Origin: Phycisphaerae bacterium
GTDB lineage: Bacteria > Planctomycetota > Phycisphaerae > Sedimentisphaerales > Anaerohalosphaeraceae
NCBI GenBank assembly: GCA_012517095.1
Contig: JAAYVQ010000270.1
Coordinates: 1-34,705 of the forward strand
Direction: 5' to 3'
DNA: 34,705 bases
Each line of letters begins with the position of its first letter. Within the stretch, counting starts at the first letter, position 1. The notes under the pieces were generated by a model. The model saw only the letters and a program-made list of their open reading frames with translations. It was not told where the DNA came from and searched no databases. Below, piece after piece: positions 22,564 through 30,673 of this stretch. Position numbers and translations under genes: made by a program.

Positions 22564-24189
22564 ATGAGCGTATCTGTGGATCACCCGATTGAACATGCGA
22601 TTCAACAGGCCGGGACCGGCGAGATTGTCCCGTTGGTTCGCGAAATTCCAATGACCTGTCCGGTGGACTTCTTCGCACGACTGAGCGACTATGGACGAAC
22701 CGTCCATAGTTGCCTGTTCGAATCCCGCGACCAGCGTGCCGACAGTGACGCCGGGGAACTGACCTTTGGAACCGCCCGACCCGCCCTCTATCTGACCGGC
22801 CGGGGCGCAGACTTTCGCATCGAGGCCCTTACCGAGACCGGATGTCGGATGATCCGCTTCCTGGCCGCCCGGTCCCAACGGTTTCCCCGATGCAGTCGGT
22901 TTCGCATTTCTGAAAATCGCATCGAAGGCGCCGTTGAAACCTCCTCCGGAATCCTGGATGAGCAGAGCCGCCTCAAACGCCCCGGACAAATGGACATCCT
23001 CCGGGCCGTCGCGTATGGCTTCCGAATGGCTCACTCCCCCTTTCGGGTCACCTGCGGTCTTCTCGGAGCCATCAGTTATGACTTTATCGATCAGTTCGAA
23101 CGACTGCCCGCCAGTCCCGCCGACCTGCTCCGAAATCCCGACTATGAATTATATTTCGCCGACAATATCTTCTTGATGGACCACAAGTCCGGCAAATCCT
23201 TCGTGATCGTCAACGCCATGATTACCGACGATGACCGCGATGAAATCGCCGGCCAGGTTCATGAATGTTTCCAGTCCTATTTTGACGCCTTGAAAATGCC
23301 GGCCCCAGCCGGCCGGAAGATTGCATCGCCTCTGAATGCGCCCACCACGGACACCTCCAAAGAACAATATATTCGGATGGTCGAAAAGGCCCAACAACAT
23401 ATTGTGGACGGGGATATCTTCCAGGTGGTCCTGAGTCGAACTCTGATGGAACCCTGTCCCGATGAACCGCTGGATGTCTATCGCCGTCTTCGCAAACTCA
23501 ATCCGTCCCCGTATATGTTCTTTCTGAACACCCCCGGGGCCGTTCTTACCGGGTCCAGCCCTGAATTGAATCTTCGGGTCACCGGCAACCAACAAAGGTC
23601 CATCGAGATCCGACCAATCGCAGGAACCAAACCCCGCGGCAAAGTGAAGGGCCGAATTGATCCCGATACGGATTTCCGGTACGAGGCCGAACTGAAACTG
23701 GATCTCAAGGAACTGGCCGAACACATGATGCTCGTGGACCTGGCACGGAATGATATCGCCCGGGTATCCCAGCCGGGATCACGGGTCGTCAGCGAAATGC
23801 TGGCGGTGGAAAAATACGAATCCGTCATGCATCTGGTCAGCAATGTCAAAGGGATTCTGCGGGATGATCTGGACGCTCTCAGCGCGTACCTCGCAACGAT
23901 GAATATGGGGACTCTCACTGGAGCTCCGAAGATTGAAGCCATGAAGATTATCCGCCAATTGGAGGCCAGTAAACGAGGATACTATGGCGGTGCGGTCCTG
24001 TACCTGACGGTTGACGGACAGTTCGACAGTTGTATCACGATCCGCAGTATTCAGATCCGCGACCGCGTGGCATATATCCGTGCCGGCGCCGGGATCGTCT
24101 ACGACAGCGTCCCGACAACGGAATTCGATGAAACCGAATTCAAAGCCCAGTCCTGTTTGCGGGCCATCCGAAACGGAGAAACCCAATGA
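22564..24189 (+). CDS. trpE: Anthranilate synthase component I
   Basis: TrpE converts chorismate, with ammonia from TrpG, to anthranilate: the committed step of tryptophan synthesis. It has 541 residues, normal length to slightly long. Chorismate-binding blocks are DIFQVVLSRT, SPYMFFLNTPGAVLTGSSPE, RPIAGTKPRGK, AEHMMLVDLARNDIARV, NMGTLTGAPKIEAMKII and IRAGAGIVYDSVP. Near the N-terminus CLFES (about 50-54) matches the LLES element whose Ser takes part in Trp feedback binding, so the enzyme is probably feedback-inhibited too. ATG 22564 follows AGGGA. It is the first structural gene after the attenuator and overlaps trpG by 4 bp (ATGA). Confidence 0.97.
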   Translation: MSVSVDHPIEHAIQQAGTGEIVPLVREIPMTCPVDFFARLSDYGRTVHSCLFESRDQRADSDAGELTFGTARPALYLTGRGADFRIEALTETGCRMIRFLAARSQRFPRCSRFRISENRIEGAVETSSGILDEQSRLKRPGQMDILRAVAYGFRMAHSPFRVTCGLLGAISYDFIDQFERLPASPADLLRNPDYELYFADNIFLMDHKSGKSFVIVNAMITDDDRDEIAGQVHECFQSYFDALKMPAPAGRKIASPLNAPTTDTSKEQYIRMVEKAQQHIVDGDIFQVVLSRTLMEPCPDEPLDVYRRLRKLNPSPYMFFLNTPGAVLTGSSPELNLRVTGNQQRSIEIRPIAGTKPRGKVKGRIDPDTDFRYEAELKLDLKELAEHMMLVDLARNDIARVSQPGSRVVSEMLAVEKYESVMHLVSNVKGILRDDLDALSAYLATMNMGTLTGAPKIEAMKIIRQLEASKRGYYGGAVLYLTVDGQFDSCITIRSIQIRDRVAYIRAGAGIVYDSVPTTEFDETEFKAQSCLRAIRNGETQ

Positions 24190-24806
24190 ATGATTCAGCA
24201 ATGAATGTCCTGTTTATCGACAATTTCGACTCGTTCACTTACAACCTCGTCGATGAATTTGAAAAGCGGGGATGCCGCGTGCTGGTCTATCGTGCCGATA
24301 CGATTTTGGATGACTTGATTGGAGCCGCAGACACATTCTCTCCGGATTTGATCGTTCTGTCGCCGGGACCGGGGAATCCCGATACGGCCGGAGTGACATT
24401 AGCGGCAATTGGTCATTATCACGACAAACTTCCGATCTTCGGCGTATGTCTTGGCCATCAGGCGATTGTGCAGTATTTCGGCGGAAAAATCATTCACGCC
24501 CCTCAGGCCATGCATGGCAAGGCCTCGCGGATTTCACATCATCAAAAGGGAATCTTTCGTGGGATAGAAAATCCCCTGCAGGCCGGACGGTATCACAGTT
24601 TGTGCGCAATGCAAGTGCCGGAGTGTCTGGAGACGGTGGCCGAATATGAATCGATCGTCATGGCCGTCCAGCACACGACGCTGCCGATTTATGGCGTTCA
24701 GTTTCATCCGGAAAGCATCTTGACCCCCACGGGTGGAAGATTAATCGAGAATCTAATCGAAACGGCTCGACAGACCCGATCTTCTCAAATTCCCCAAACG
24801 GCATAG
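24186..24806 (+). CDS. trpG: Anthranilate synthase component II (glutamine amidotransferase)
   Basis: A class I amidotransferase that supplies ammonia from glutamine to TrpE. The catalytic triad is visible as GVCLGHQ (Cys88) and QFHPES (His174, Glu176). IDNFDSFTYNL and LSPGPGNPD are typical of TrpG/PabA. At 206 residues it is a single domain, with no PRT fusion. The start overlaps the trpE stop (ATGA), with GGAG 8 nt upstream; ATG 24201 is a possible alternative. Because no pabA is visible here, it may also serve folate synthesis, as in Bacillus, which the sequence cannot decide. Confidence 0.96.
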   Translation: MNDSAMNVLFIDNFDSFTYNLVDEFEKRGCRVLVYRADTILDDLIGAADTFSPDLIVLSPGPGNPDTAGVTLAAIGHYHDKLPIFGVCLGHQAIVQYFGGKIIHAPQAMHGKASRISHHQKGIFRGIENPLQAGRYHSLCAMQVPECLETVAEYESIVMAVQHTTLPIYGVQFHPESILTPTGGRLIENLIETARQTRSSQIPQTA

Positions 24807-24815
24807 GAGATTACG

Positions 24816-25856
24816 ATGGCGAAGATTTCCCAGTATCTGGATATCATTCTGGAAGGCAAAGACCTGTCGTTCGATCAAGCCAAGGCCTTGCTCGATATCA
24901 TTTTCGAGGGCGGCGTTGCCGAGGTCCAGATTGCGGCATTTCTGGCAGCTATGCGGGTCAAAAAGGCCGCCGTTTCCGAGATGGCCGGATTGGCCGCTTC
25001 CCTCCGGGAACATGCCGTAAAGGTTGAAACGGGTCTCGATAATCTGGTCGATACCTGTGGAACGGGCGGGGCTTCCGTCAAGACCTTCAATATCTCGACG
25101 GCCTCGGCCCTCGTCGCCGCCGGCGCGGGGGTCTATGTGGCCAAACATGGAAATCGCGGAATCACCAGTCGGTGCGGTTCGGCGGATGTGCTGACGGAAC
25201 TGGGAGTCAATATCGCGCCGGGACCGGAGATTGTCGCTCAGTGTATTCGACAGGCCCGCATCGGTTTTATGTTTGCGCCGAAATTTCATCCGGCCATGAA
25301 ACATGTCCAGCCGATCCGTCAAAGTCTGGATTTCAGGACCGCTTTTAATATCCTAGGACCGCTGGCCAATCCGGCCGGTGCGGCCGCCCAGGTGATGGGT
25401 GTTCCCGAAGAAAGTCTGATGGGACGAATTGCCGAGACGCTGAAACGACTGGGAGTGCGGAGAGCTATGGTTGTTCATAGCAACGGCCTGGACGAGATCA
25501 GCACGATGGGTCCGAGTTTAATTATGGAATTACGCGATGGCTGGATTAAAAACAGGGAAATCTATCCGACCGATTACGGAATCGAGATTGCCGATTATGA
25601 ATCTCTCCGAGGCGACGATGCCGCAACGAATGCCGGGATCATTCGACAGATCCTGGCCGGAAGGGAAACGGGACCCAAAAAAGATATCGTAGTACTCAAC
25701 GCAGCCGCCGCTATAATAGTGGCCGGTTTGGCGGAGGATTTTCCCGACGCAGTCGAGAAAGCCGAGGAATCGATTCGTCTGGGCAAAGCCCAATGGTCGC
25801 TCGATCAGCTTGTCCGGATATCCAACAGCCAAACGGAGACGACAAAAACGGCATGA
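24816..25856 (+). CDS. trpD: Anthranilate phosphoribosyltransferase
   Basis: TrpD joins anthranilate and PRPP to N-phosphoribosyl-anthranilate. At 346 residues it has the normal length. The PRPP/anthranilate-binding elements are DTCGTGG, TFNISTASALVAAGAG, VAKHGNR and CGSADVLTELG, with FMFAPKFHPAMKHV following. The start is preceded by AGGAG. The gene is 9 bp after trpG and overlaps trpF by 4 bp. No trpC is fused to it or placed after it. Confidence 0.97.
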   Translation: MAKISQYLDIILEGKDLSFDQAKALLDIIFEGGVAEVQIAAFLAAMRVKKAAVSEMAGLAASLREHAVKVETGLDNLVDTCGTGGASVKTFNISTASALVAAGAGVYVAKHGNRGITSRCGSADVLTELGVNIAPGPEIVAQCIRQARIGFMFAPKFHPAMKHVQPIRQSLDFRTAFNILGPLANPAGAAAQVMGVPEESLMGRIAETLKRLGVRRAMVVHSNGLDEISTMGPSLIMELRDGWIKNREIYPTDYGIEIADYESLRGDDAATNAGIIRQILAGRETGPKKDIVVLNAAAAIIVAGLAEDFPDAVEKAEESIRLGKAQWSLDQLVRISNSQTETTKTA

Positions 25857-26476
25857 TGCGGGTTAAGGTCAAAATTTGCGGACTCACGAATCTCGAAGAC
25901 GCCCTGATGGCGGTCGATATGGGCGCGGATATGGTCGGATTTAATTTTTATCCCCGCAGTCAGCGCTATATCGGTATCGCCCAGGCCCTCGATATCATCA
26001 ATAAAATCCCGACCTTTGTGGACACCGTCGGCATTTTCGTTAATCCGACCATCGAGGATATCCGGGATGTGGCCGAACAGGGCTTCCTCAACTGGATTCA
26101 ACTGCATGGGGATGAGACGGTCGAGTTCTGCGACTCGCTTCGATGGATGACCACGCGAACGATTAAGGCGATCCGGGTGAAAGATCGCCGCGATATCGAA
26201 ACGGCGAAGGCCTATTTCACAGACGCGGTTTTGTTCGACACCTTTGTGGACGGGGCCTATGGCGGAACAGGACAACGGTTCGACTGGCGGCAGATCGATC
26301 CATCGTATCGGAGGGTGTTTCTGGCCGGGGGAATCACTCCGGAAAATGTCGCTCAGGCGGTCGAAATGGGTACCTACGCCATTGATGTCTGCAGCGGAAT
26401 CGAGTCCAAGCCCGGCAAAAAAGACTACCTGATGATGCGACAACTCTTCGAAAACATCCGGCATATTCGGGGGTGA
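25853..26476 (+). CDS. trpF: Phosphoribosylanthranilate isomerase
   Basis: TrpF carries out the Amadori rearrangement of phosphoribosylanthranilate to CdRP. The ORF track opens at 25793, inside trpD. The start used here is the ATG that overlaps the trpD stop (ATGA), giving 207 residues. The catalytic Cys lies in VKICGLT (Cys9) and the catalytic Asp in DTFVDGAYGGTG. GFNFYPRSQRYI and FLAGGITPENV, with the phosphate-binding IDVCSGIES, complete the (beta/alpha)8 signature. It is not fused to TrpC. It is followed by trpB after 56 bp. Confidence 0.96.
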   Translation: MMRVKVKICGLTNLEDALMAVDMGADMVGFNFYPRSQRYIGIAQALDIINKIPTFVDTVGIFVNPTIEDIRDVAEQGFLNWIQLHGDETVEFCDSLRWMTTRTIKAIRVKDRRDIETAKAYFTDAVLFDTFVDGAYGGTGQRFDWRQIDPSYRRVFLAGGITPENVAQAVEMGTYAIDVCSGIESKPGKKDYLMMRQLFENIRHIRG

Positions 26477-26532
26477 TTTCTGCCGAGGATGTGCCGACTG
26501 CGATTCAATCAACTGACCAACAGGAACCTGCC

Positions 26533-27720
26533 ATGAAACACAAAGGACGATTCGGAACCTTCGGGGGCTTTTATGTGCCGGAGGTCTTGATTCCGGCGCT
26601 GGAAGAGATCGAAGCCGCGTTTGACCGTTACTCGACCGATCCGCGGTTCATTTCGGAATTGGATGACCTCTATCGGAACTATGCCGGACGACCGACGCCT
26701 CTGTATCATGCGCGACGATTCAGCCAGCAGGTTGGCTTCCAAGTCTATATCAAGCGGGAGGATCTGTTGCATGGCGGGGCCCACAAAGTCAACAACACGC
26801 TGGGCCAGGGATTGCTGGCCCAATACATGGGCAAGACCAAACTGATCGCTGAAACCGGGGCCGGACAGCACGGCCTGGCGACTGCCATGATCGGGGCCTT
26901 GTTCGGTATGGAGACCAAGATCTTTATGGGCGTCACCGATGTCCGCCGCCAAAATGTGAATGTCCACAAGATGCGGCTGTGCGGTGCCGAAGTCGTCTCC
27001 GTGTCGGGCGGAACGGGAACTCTGAAAGACGCCATCAATGACGCGCTTCGATACTGGACGGCCCATGTACAGGATACTTTCTATCTATTCGGTACCGCCG
27101 GAGGACCGCATCCGTATCCGACCATTGTCAAACATTTCCAGAAACCCATCGGCGTTGAGGCCAGAGCCCAGTGTTTGAGTCAATTCGGTCGGCTTCCGGA
27201 TGTGGTAACCGCCTGTGTCGGCGGCGGTTCAAACGCCATCGGCATCTTCAGCGGATTCGTCAATGACCCTCAGGTTCGCATCGTCGGCGTCGAAGGCGGC
27301 GGCAAAGGACTGGCTACCGGCCAGCACTGTGCCACCCTGACCGTGGGGACAGTCGGCGTTCTGCATGGAGCGCAAACCTACATCCTCCAGGACGAAAACG
27401 GCCAGATCCACGAAACTGAGTGTATCAGCGCCGGTCTCGATTATCCCGGCGTCGGCCCCGAACACGCCTGGCTCAAAGACACCGGCCGCGTGGAATACCT
27501 GTGTGTGGAGGATGAGGCCGTTCTCGATGCCTTTGAATGGTTCACCCGTACTGAAGGTATCCTTCCGGCTCTTGAAAGTTCGCACGCTCTGGCCTGGGTC
27601 ATGCGGCAAAAAGGAAAACTTTCGCCGGACACGGTCGTCCTGGTCAATCTCTCCGGCCGGGGCGACAAGGATATCGGGATCGTCGAAGAACATCGACCCC
27701 TCAAGGAGATGCCAGCATGA
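26533..27720 (+). CDS. trpB: Tryptophan synthase beta subunit
   Basis: The PLP enzyme joins indole, channelled from TrpA, to serine. Two starts are possible. The GTG at 26473 overlaps the trpF stop but adds 20 residues that look unlike TrpB. ATG 26533 (MKHKGRFGTFGGFYVPE) follows AGGA and gives the family's usual 395 residues, so it is preferred. The PLP lysine is in HKVNNT (Lys85); GAGQHG, GTAGGPHPYP, the phosphate loop GGGSNAIG and ALESSHA are all present. This is the TrpB1 type that pairs with TrpA, which overlaps it by 4 bp. Confidence 0.97.
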   Translation: MKHKGRFGTFGGFYVPEVLIPALEEIEAAFDRYSTDPRFISELDDLYRNYAGRPTPLYHARRFSQQVGFQVYIKREDLLHGGAHKVNNTLGQGLLAQYMGKTKLIAETGAGQHGLATAMIGALFGMETKIFMGVTDVRRQNVNVHKMRLCGAEVVSVSGGTGTLKDAINDALRYWTAHVQDTFYLFGTAGGPHPYPTIVKHFQKPIGVEARAQCLSQFGRLPDVVTACVGGGSNAIGIFSGFVNDPQVRIVGVEGGGKGLATGQHCATLTVGTVGVLHGAQTYILQDENGQIHETECISAGLDYPGVGPEHAWLKDTGRVEYLCVEDEAVLDAFEWFTRTEGILPALESSHALAWVMRQKGKLSPDTVVLVNLSGRGDKDIGIVEEHRPLKEMPA

Positions 27721-28508
27721 CCGATTACCGACAAATCTTCGCTTCGCTGAAACGATCGGCCCTGATCCCCTTTTTCGTCCTCGGTGATCCGGATTCAGCG
27801 ACCAGTCTGGAACTGATCAAGACTGCCATCGACGCCGGAGCGGATATTCTGGAACTTGGAATCCCATTTTCGGACCCAATCGCGGACGGCCCAACCATCC
27901 AAAAGGCCGACCTACGGGCATTGGCCAAGAAGATTACGCCCGCACAGGCCCTCGACCTGATTGCCCAAGCCACTCGCTACAAACCGATCCCCGTGGGCCT
28001 GTTAGTCTATTACAACCTCGTCGTCCAATACGGCCGGGAGAAATTCTTCCGCGACTTCAAGTCCGCCGGCGGCTGCTCGGTCCTGGTCGCCGACCTGAGT
28101 ATCGATGACGCCGATGAGATCGCCCCGGCTGCAAAAGCCGCCGGATTGGACACCGTCTTCATGGCTACACCCAATACCTCCGATGATCGTCTTCAACGGA
28201 TCGCCGATATGACCACGGGTTTTCTCTATACGGTTTCGACCCTCGGAGTCACCGGAGCGCGGGACACGGTCTCCGATCTCATCGAGCCCCTCATCCGCCG
28301 GATCAAAGCTATCACGAAAGTGCCGGTCTGCGTGGGCTTCGGCATAAGTAACGCCCGACAAGCCCGCCAGGTCGCAGATGCCGGAGCCGATGGCGTGATC
28401 ATCGGTTCGGCTATTGTTAAAATCATCGAGCAGAACCTGGACAACCGGCCGAAAATGCGATCCGAGGTTCGGCAGTTCATTGCGGAGATTCGCAAGGCCC
28501 TCGAATAA
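27717..28508 (+). CDS. trpA: Tryptophan synthase alpha subunit
   Basis: TrpA cleaves indole-3-glycerol phosphate to indole and glyceraldehyde 3-phosphate. The 263-residue (beta/alpha)8 protein has ELGIPFSDP (catalytic Glu47), ADGPTIQ (catalytic Asp57), PVGLLVYYN, TVSTLGVTGAR and VCVGFGIS with ADGVIIGSAIV (phosphate site). Its ATG overlaps the trpB stop, so the two subunits are translationally coupled. It is the last gene of the trp operon; no terminator is obvious before the next promoter 10 bp downstream. Its substrate requires TrpC, whose gene is not in this operon. Confidence 0.97.
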   Translation: MTDYRQIFASLKRSALIPFFVLGDPDSATSLELIKTAIDAGADILELGIPFSDPIADGPTIQKADLRALAKKITPAQALDLIAQATRYKPIPVGLLVYYNLVVQYGREKFFRDFKSAGGCSVLVADLSIDDADEIAPAAKAAGLDTVFMATPNTSDDRLQRIADMTTGFLYTVSTLGVTGARDTVSDLIEPLIRRIKAITKVPVCVGFGISNARQARQVADAGADGVIIGSAIVKIIEQNLDNRPKMRSEVRQFIAEIRKALE

Positions 28509-28517
28509 ATCAAACCG

Positions 28518-28546
28518 TTGCCAAGCCGGGAATTCGCCGTTATAAT
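28518..28546 (+). promoter_or_regulatory. Sigma70-type promoter for the nucleoside-hydrolase-family gene
   Basis: TTGCCA (28518-28523) and a perfect TATAAT (28541-28546) are separated by 17 bp. The start is predicted near 28553, 25 nt before ATG 28578, whose UTR contains AAAGGA. The ORF-track start at 28518 lies inside this promoter and is rejected. Confidence 0.7.
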
Positions 28547-28577
28547 CCGGCCTTTCATTCAATCGAAAGGATCGGAT

Positions 28578-29582
28578 ATGGTGGATCGTCTTCGAATCTG
28601 TTTTACATTCTTGGTTGTCGGCATTCTCGTCCTTTTTGCCTTGGGTTGTGGGCAGGCCGTTCAATCCGCCCGGGCAAAAATCCCCGTCATCCTCGATACC
28701 GACATCGGCGATGATATCGACGACACCTGGGCCCTGACAATGTTGCTTAAAAGCCCGGAACTGGATCTTAAACTGGTCGTCGGCGATAACTACAAATCCA
28801 TCTACCGGGCGAAACTGCTGGCCAAGCTGCTCACCGTAGCTGGACGGACAGATGTAGCCGTAGGGATCGGCATGGGCAATCGGAATGGCGATGGCCGGCA
28901 ATCTGACTGGGTCAAGGATTACGACCTCAAGTCGTACCGCGGCAAGGTCCACGAGGATGGCGTGGCGGCAATGATTGAAGAAATCGAAAAATCTCCGCAA
29001 AAGGTCACGCTGATCGCCATTGGTCCGGTGCAAAACCTGGCCGAGATGTTGAAACGAAAACCTGCGATCGTCGAGAAGGTCCACTTTGTCGGTATGCACG
29101 GCAGCGTCCGACGCGGTTACGGCGGCAAAGCTCAGATCGATGCCGAGTACAATGTTCGGGAGGATGCCAAGGCCTGTCAGGCGGTTTTCAAGGCCGGTTG
29201 GGACATGATCATCACGCCGTTGGATACTTGCGGATTGATCCAACTCAAGGGTGACAAATACAAAACCATTGTGGAAAGTGCCGACCCATTAACCCGAGCG
29301 TTGATCGATAACTATCGCATCTGGCGTCGGGAAAAACCCGCCGATCCCCTTCGGCAGGATGAAACAGAAAGTAGCACTCTCTTTGACACCGTGGCCGTAT
29401 ATCTGGCCTTCTCTGACGCTTTAACGAAGATTGAAGAACTGCCGATTATTGTGGATGATCATGGATTTACCCGGATTGACCCGGCCGGAAAGAAGATGGA
29501 AGTGGCCACCGAGTGGAAGGATCTGGCCGCTTATGAAGACCTGCTTGTCAAGCGGGTCACGGCACCCACGGTCAAACGCTGA
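28578..29582 (+). CDS. Nucleoside hydrolase (IUNH) family lipoprotein
   Basis: A 334-residue protein with a lipoprotein signal (FLVVGILVLFALGC, lipid Cys24). The IUNH fold follows: ILDTDIGDDIDDTWAL (calcium and ribose-binding Asp cluster, about 39-52), TLIAIGPVQNLAEML, GMHGSVRRGYGGKAQIDAEYN and FDTVAVYLAF near the C-terminus (calcium Asp). Classical members cleave the N-glycosidic bond of nucleosides. Here the His that often precedes the last Asp is replaced by Phe, so the leaving group may differ. An exported, lipid-anchored member suggests scavenging of ribosides or another sugar outside the cytoplasm. It has its own promoter and is followed by a VOC gene 38 bp later. Confidence 0.87.
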   Translation: MVDRLRICFTFLVVGILVLFALGCGQAVQSARAKIPVILDTDIGDDIDDTWALTMLLKSPELDLKLVVGDNYKSIYRAKLLAKLLTVAGRTDVAVGIGMGNRNGDGRQSDWVKDYDLKSYRGKVHEDGVAAMIEEIEKSPQKVTLIAIGPVQNLAEMLKRKPAIVEKVHFVGMHGSVRRGYGGKAQIDAEYNVREDAKACQAVFKAGWDMIITPLDTCGLIQLKGDKYKTIVESADPLTRALIDNYRIWRREKPADPLRQDETESSTLFDTVAVYLAFSDALTKIEELPIIVDDHGFTRIDPAGKKMEVATEWKDLAAYEDLLVKRVTAPTVKR

Positions 29583-29620
29583 CAGGATCGGTCTCGGTTC
29601 GAATACACGAAAGGGTGAAA

Positions 29621-30004
29621 ATGATCTTTGAACATTTCGGCATCAATGTTCCTGATGCCAGGGCTATGGCCGACTGGTATATCGGGAATCTGAATATGCG
29701 GGCGATGGTTGCGAACTCTCAACCGCCGTATGCCCATTTCCTCGCCGATTCGTCCGGCCGAGTGACCATGGAGATTTACAGCAATCCTGCCGACCCAATC
29801 CCGGATTATTCCACCCAACACCATCTGCGATTTCATTTTGCCTTTGCCGTCGCCGATCCGTACAAAGAAAAAGATCGGCTCCTGAGGGCCGGTGCTCGAT
29901 TCGTGGTGGAAGACCGTACCCCCGACGGCTCAATCATTATCACTCTCCGCGATCCCTGGAATATTCCGCTTCAGTTGGCTCGACGCGCAAAACCGATAAC
30001 CTGA
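29621..30004 (+). CDS. Glyoxalase-fold (VOC superfamily) protein
   Basis: A 127-residue single VOC unit pair. FEHFGINVPDARAMADWYIGNL opens the first beta-alpha-beta module, and HLRFHFAFAVADPYKEKDRLLRAGA the second. The ending ITLRDPWNIPLQLARR is typical. ATG 29621 follows AGGG with good spacing; the track start 29615 is a GTG with poorer spacing. Metal ligands may be His8, Glu54 (VTMEIYSN) and His72, but the end-of-fold Glu is replaced by Gln (PLQL). Reaction unknown: glyoxalases, dioxygenases and resistance proteins share this fold. It lies 38 bp after the nucleoside-hydrolase-family gene and converges with the membrane protease gene. Confidence 0.8.
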   Translation: MIFEHFGINVPDARAMADWYIGNLNMRAMVANSQPPYAHFLADSSGRVTMEIYSNPADPIPDYSTQHHLRFHFAFAVADPYKEKDRLLRAGARFVVEDRTPDGSIIITLRDPWNIPLQLARRAKPIT

Positions 30005-30010
30005 TCGATT

Positions 30011-30643
30011 TCAAAAATTGTTCATTATCAGCAGGATGGATACGATGATGGCCAGATCGGCCATTTCATGGGCGAACCATACCGTTCCCAATCCCCGTAG
30101 AGAATGTTTCAGATACCGCATCATCCAACCGAAGAGAACCAATCCGATAAAAAACAAGAGTACCCAATACCATTGGGCTACCATCCACAAAACCAGGACA
30201 TGATAACCGGCAAAGAAGATGTCCCCACCGCTCAATCGGTGAGGATTGGATTGAAAACACCCTCTCCAGAACAATTCTTCAACGGCTGCGTTAATAAGCA
30301 AGGCAATCACGCAAAACAAGATCCCCGCCCTTCCGTCAAGATCATACCGGCTGAATAGTTCCTCAAGAGAAACATCCGTTCGCTGAACTTGATTCCACAG
30401 AATCATCGCCCCGATAACAATCGCAATCATCATTCCGATCGACAGGGCTGCCCATTTCCAGCTCCATCCGGAACCGATCAAATCCTGAGATCGAATTCCC
30501 AGCCGTTTGGAAATCAAGATTACCGTGCCACAATAATACAACCCCACGGCAACCCATGCGTTTTGAAATCCATAAATTCCGATCAGGATCGCCAAATAGG
30601 GGATCATAACCGGAAGATTCGTTGAATTGAGCATCCGACTCAT
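30011..30643 (-). CDS. CPBP-family (CAAX-type) intramembrane protease
   Basis: A 210-residue polytopic membrane protein with about six to seven hydrophobic segments. The family's three motifs are present: EELFWRG (Glu122, Glu123, Arg127), a His in FAGYHVLVLW, and WFAHEMADLAI near the C-terminus. Members of PF02517 include CAAX prenyl endopeptidase Rce1 and many bacterial proteins of unknown substrate. The start ATG lacks a strong ribosome-binding site. It is 30 bp behind the debranching-enzyme gene and is probably the last gene of that run, though no functional link to glucan metabolism is evident. Confidence 0.85.
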   Translation of the reverse strand: MSRMLNSTNLPVMIPYLAILIGIYGFQNAWVAVGLYYCGTVILISKRLGIRSQDLIGSGWSWKWAALSIGMMIAIVIGAMILWNQVQRTDVSLEELFSRYDLDGRAGILFCVIALLINAAVEELFWRGCFQSNPHRLSGGDIFFAGYHVLVLWMVAQWYWVLLFFIGLVLFGWMMRYLKHSLRGLGTVWFAHEMADLAIIVSILLIMNNF

Positions 30644-30673
30644 CGGATACCATCATGGAACGGGAATTCAGTT

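Noticed and set aside
26473-26532. GTG start for trpB overlapping the trpF stop
   Set aside because: It would add 20 residues unlike other TrpB proteins; ATG 26533 has a good ribosome-binding site. Not fully excluded.
28002-29243. 413-residue minus ORF across trpA and the nucleoside-hydrolase-family gene
   Set aside because: It spans two well-supported plus-strand genes and a promoter, with shadow-type composition.
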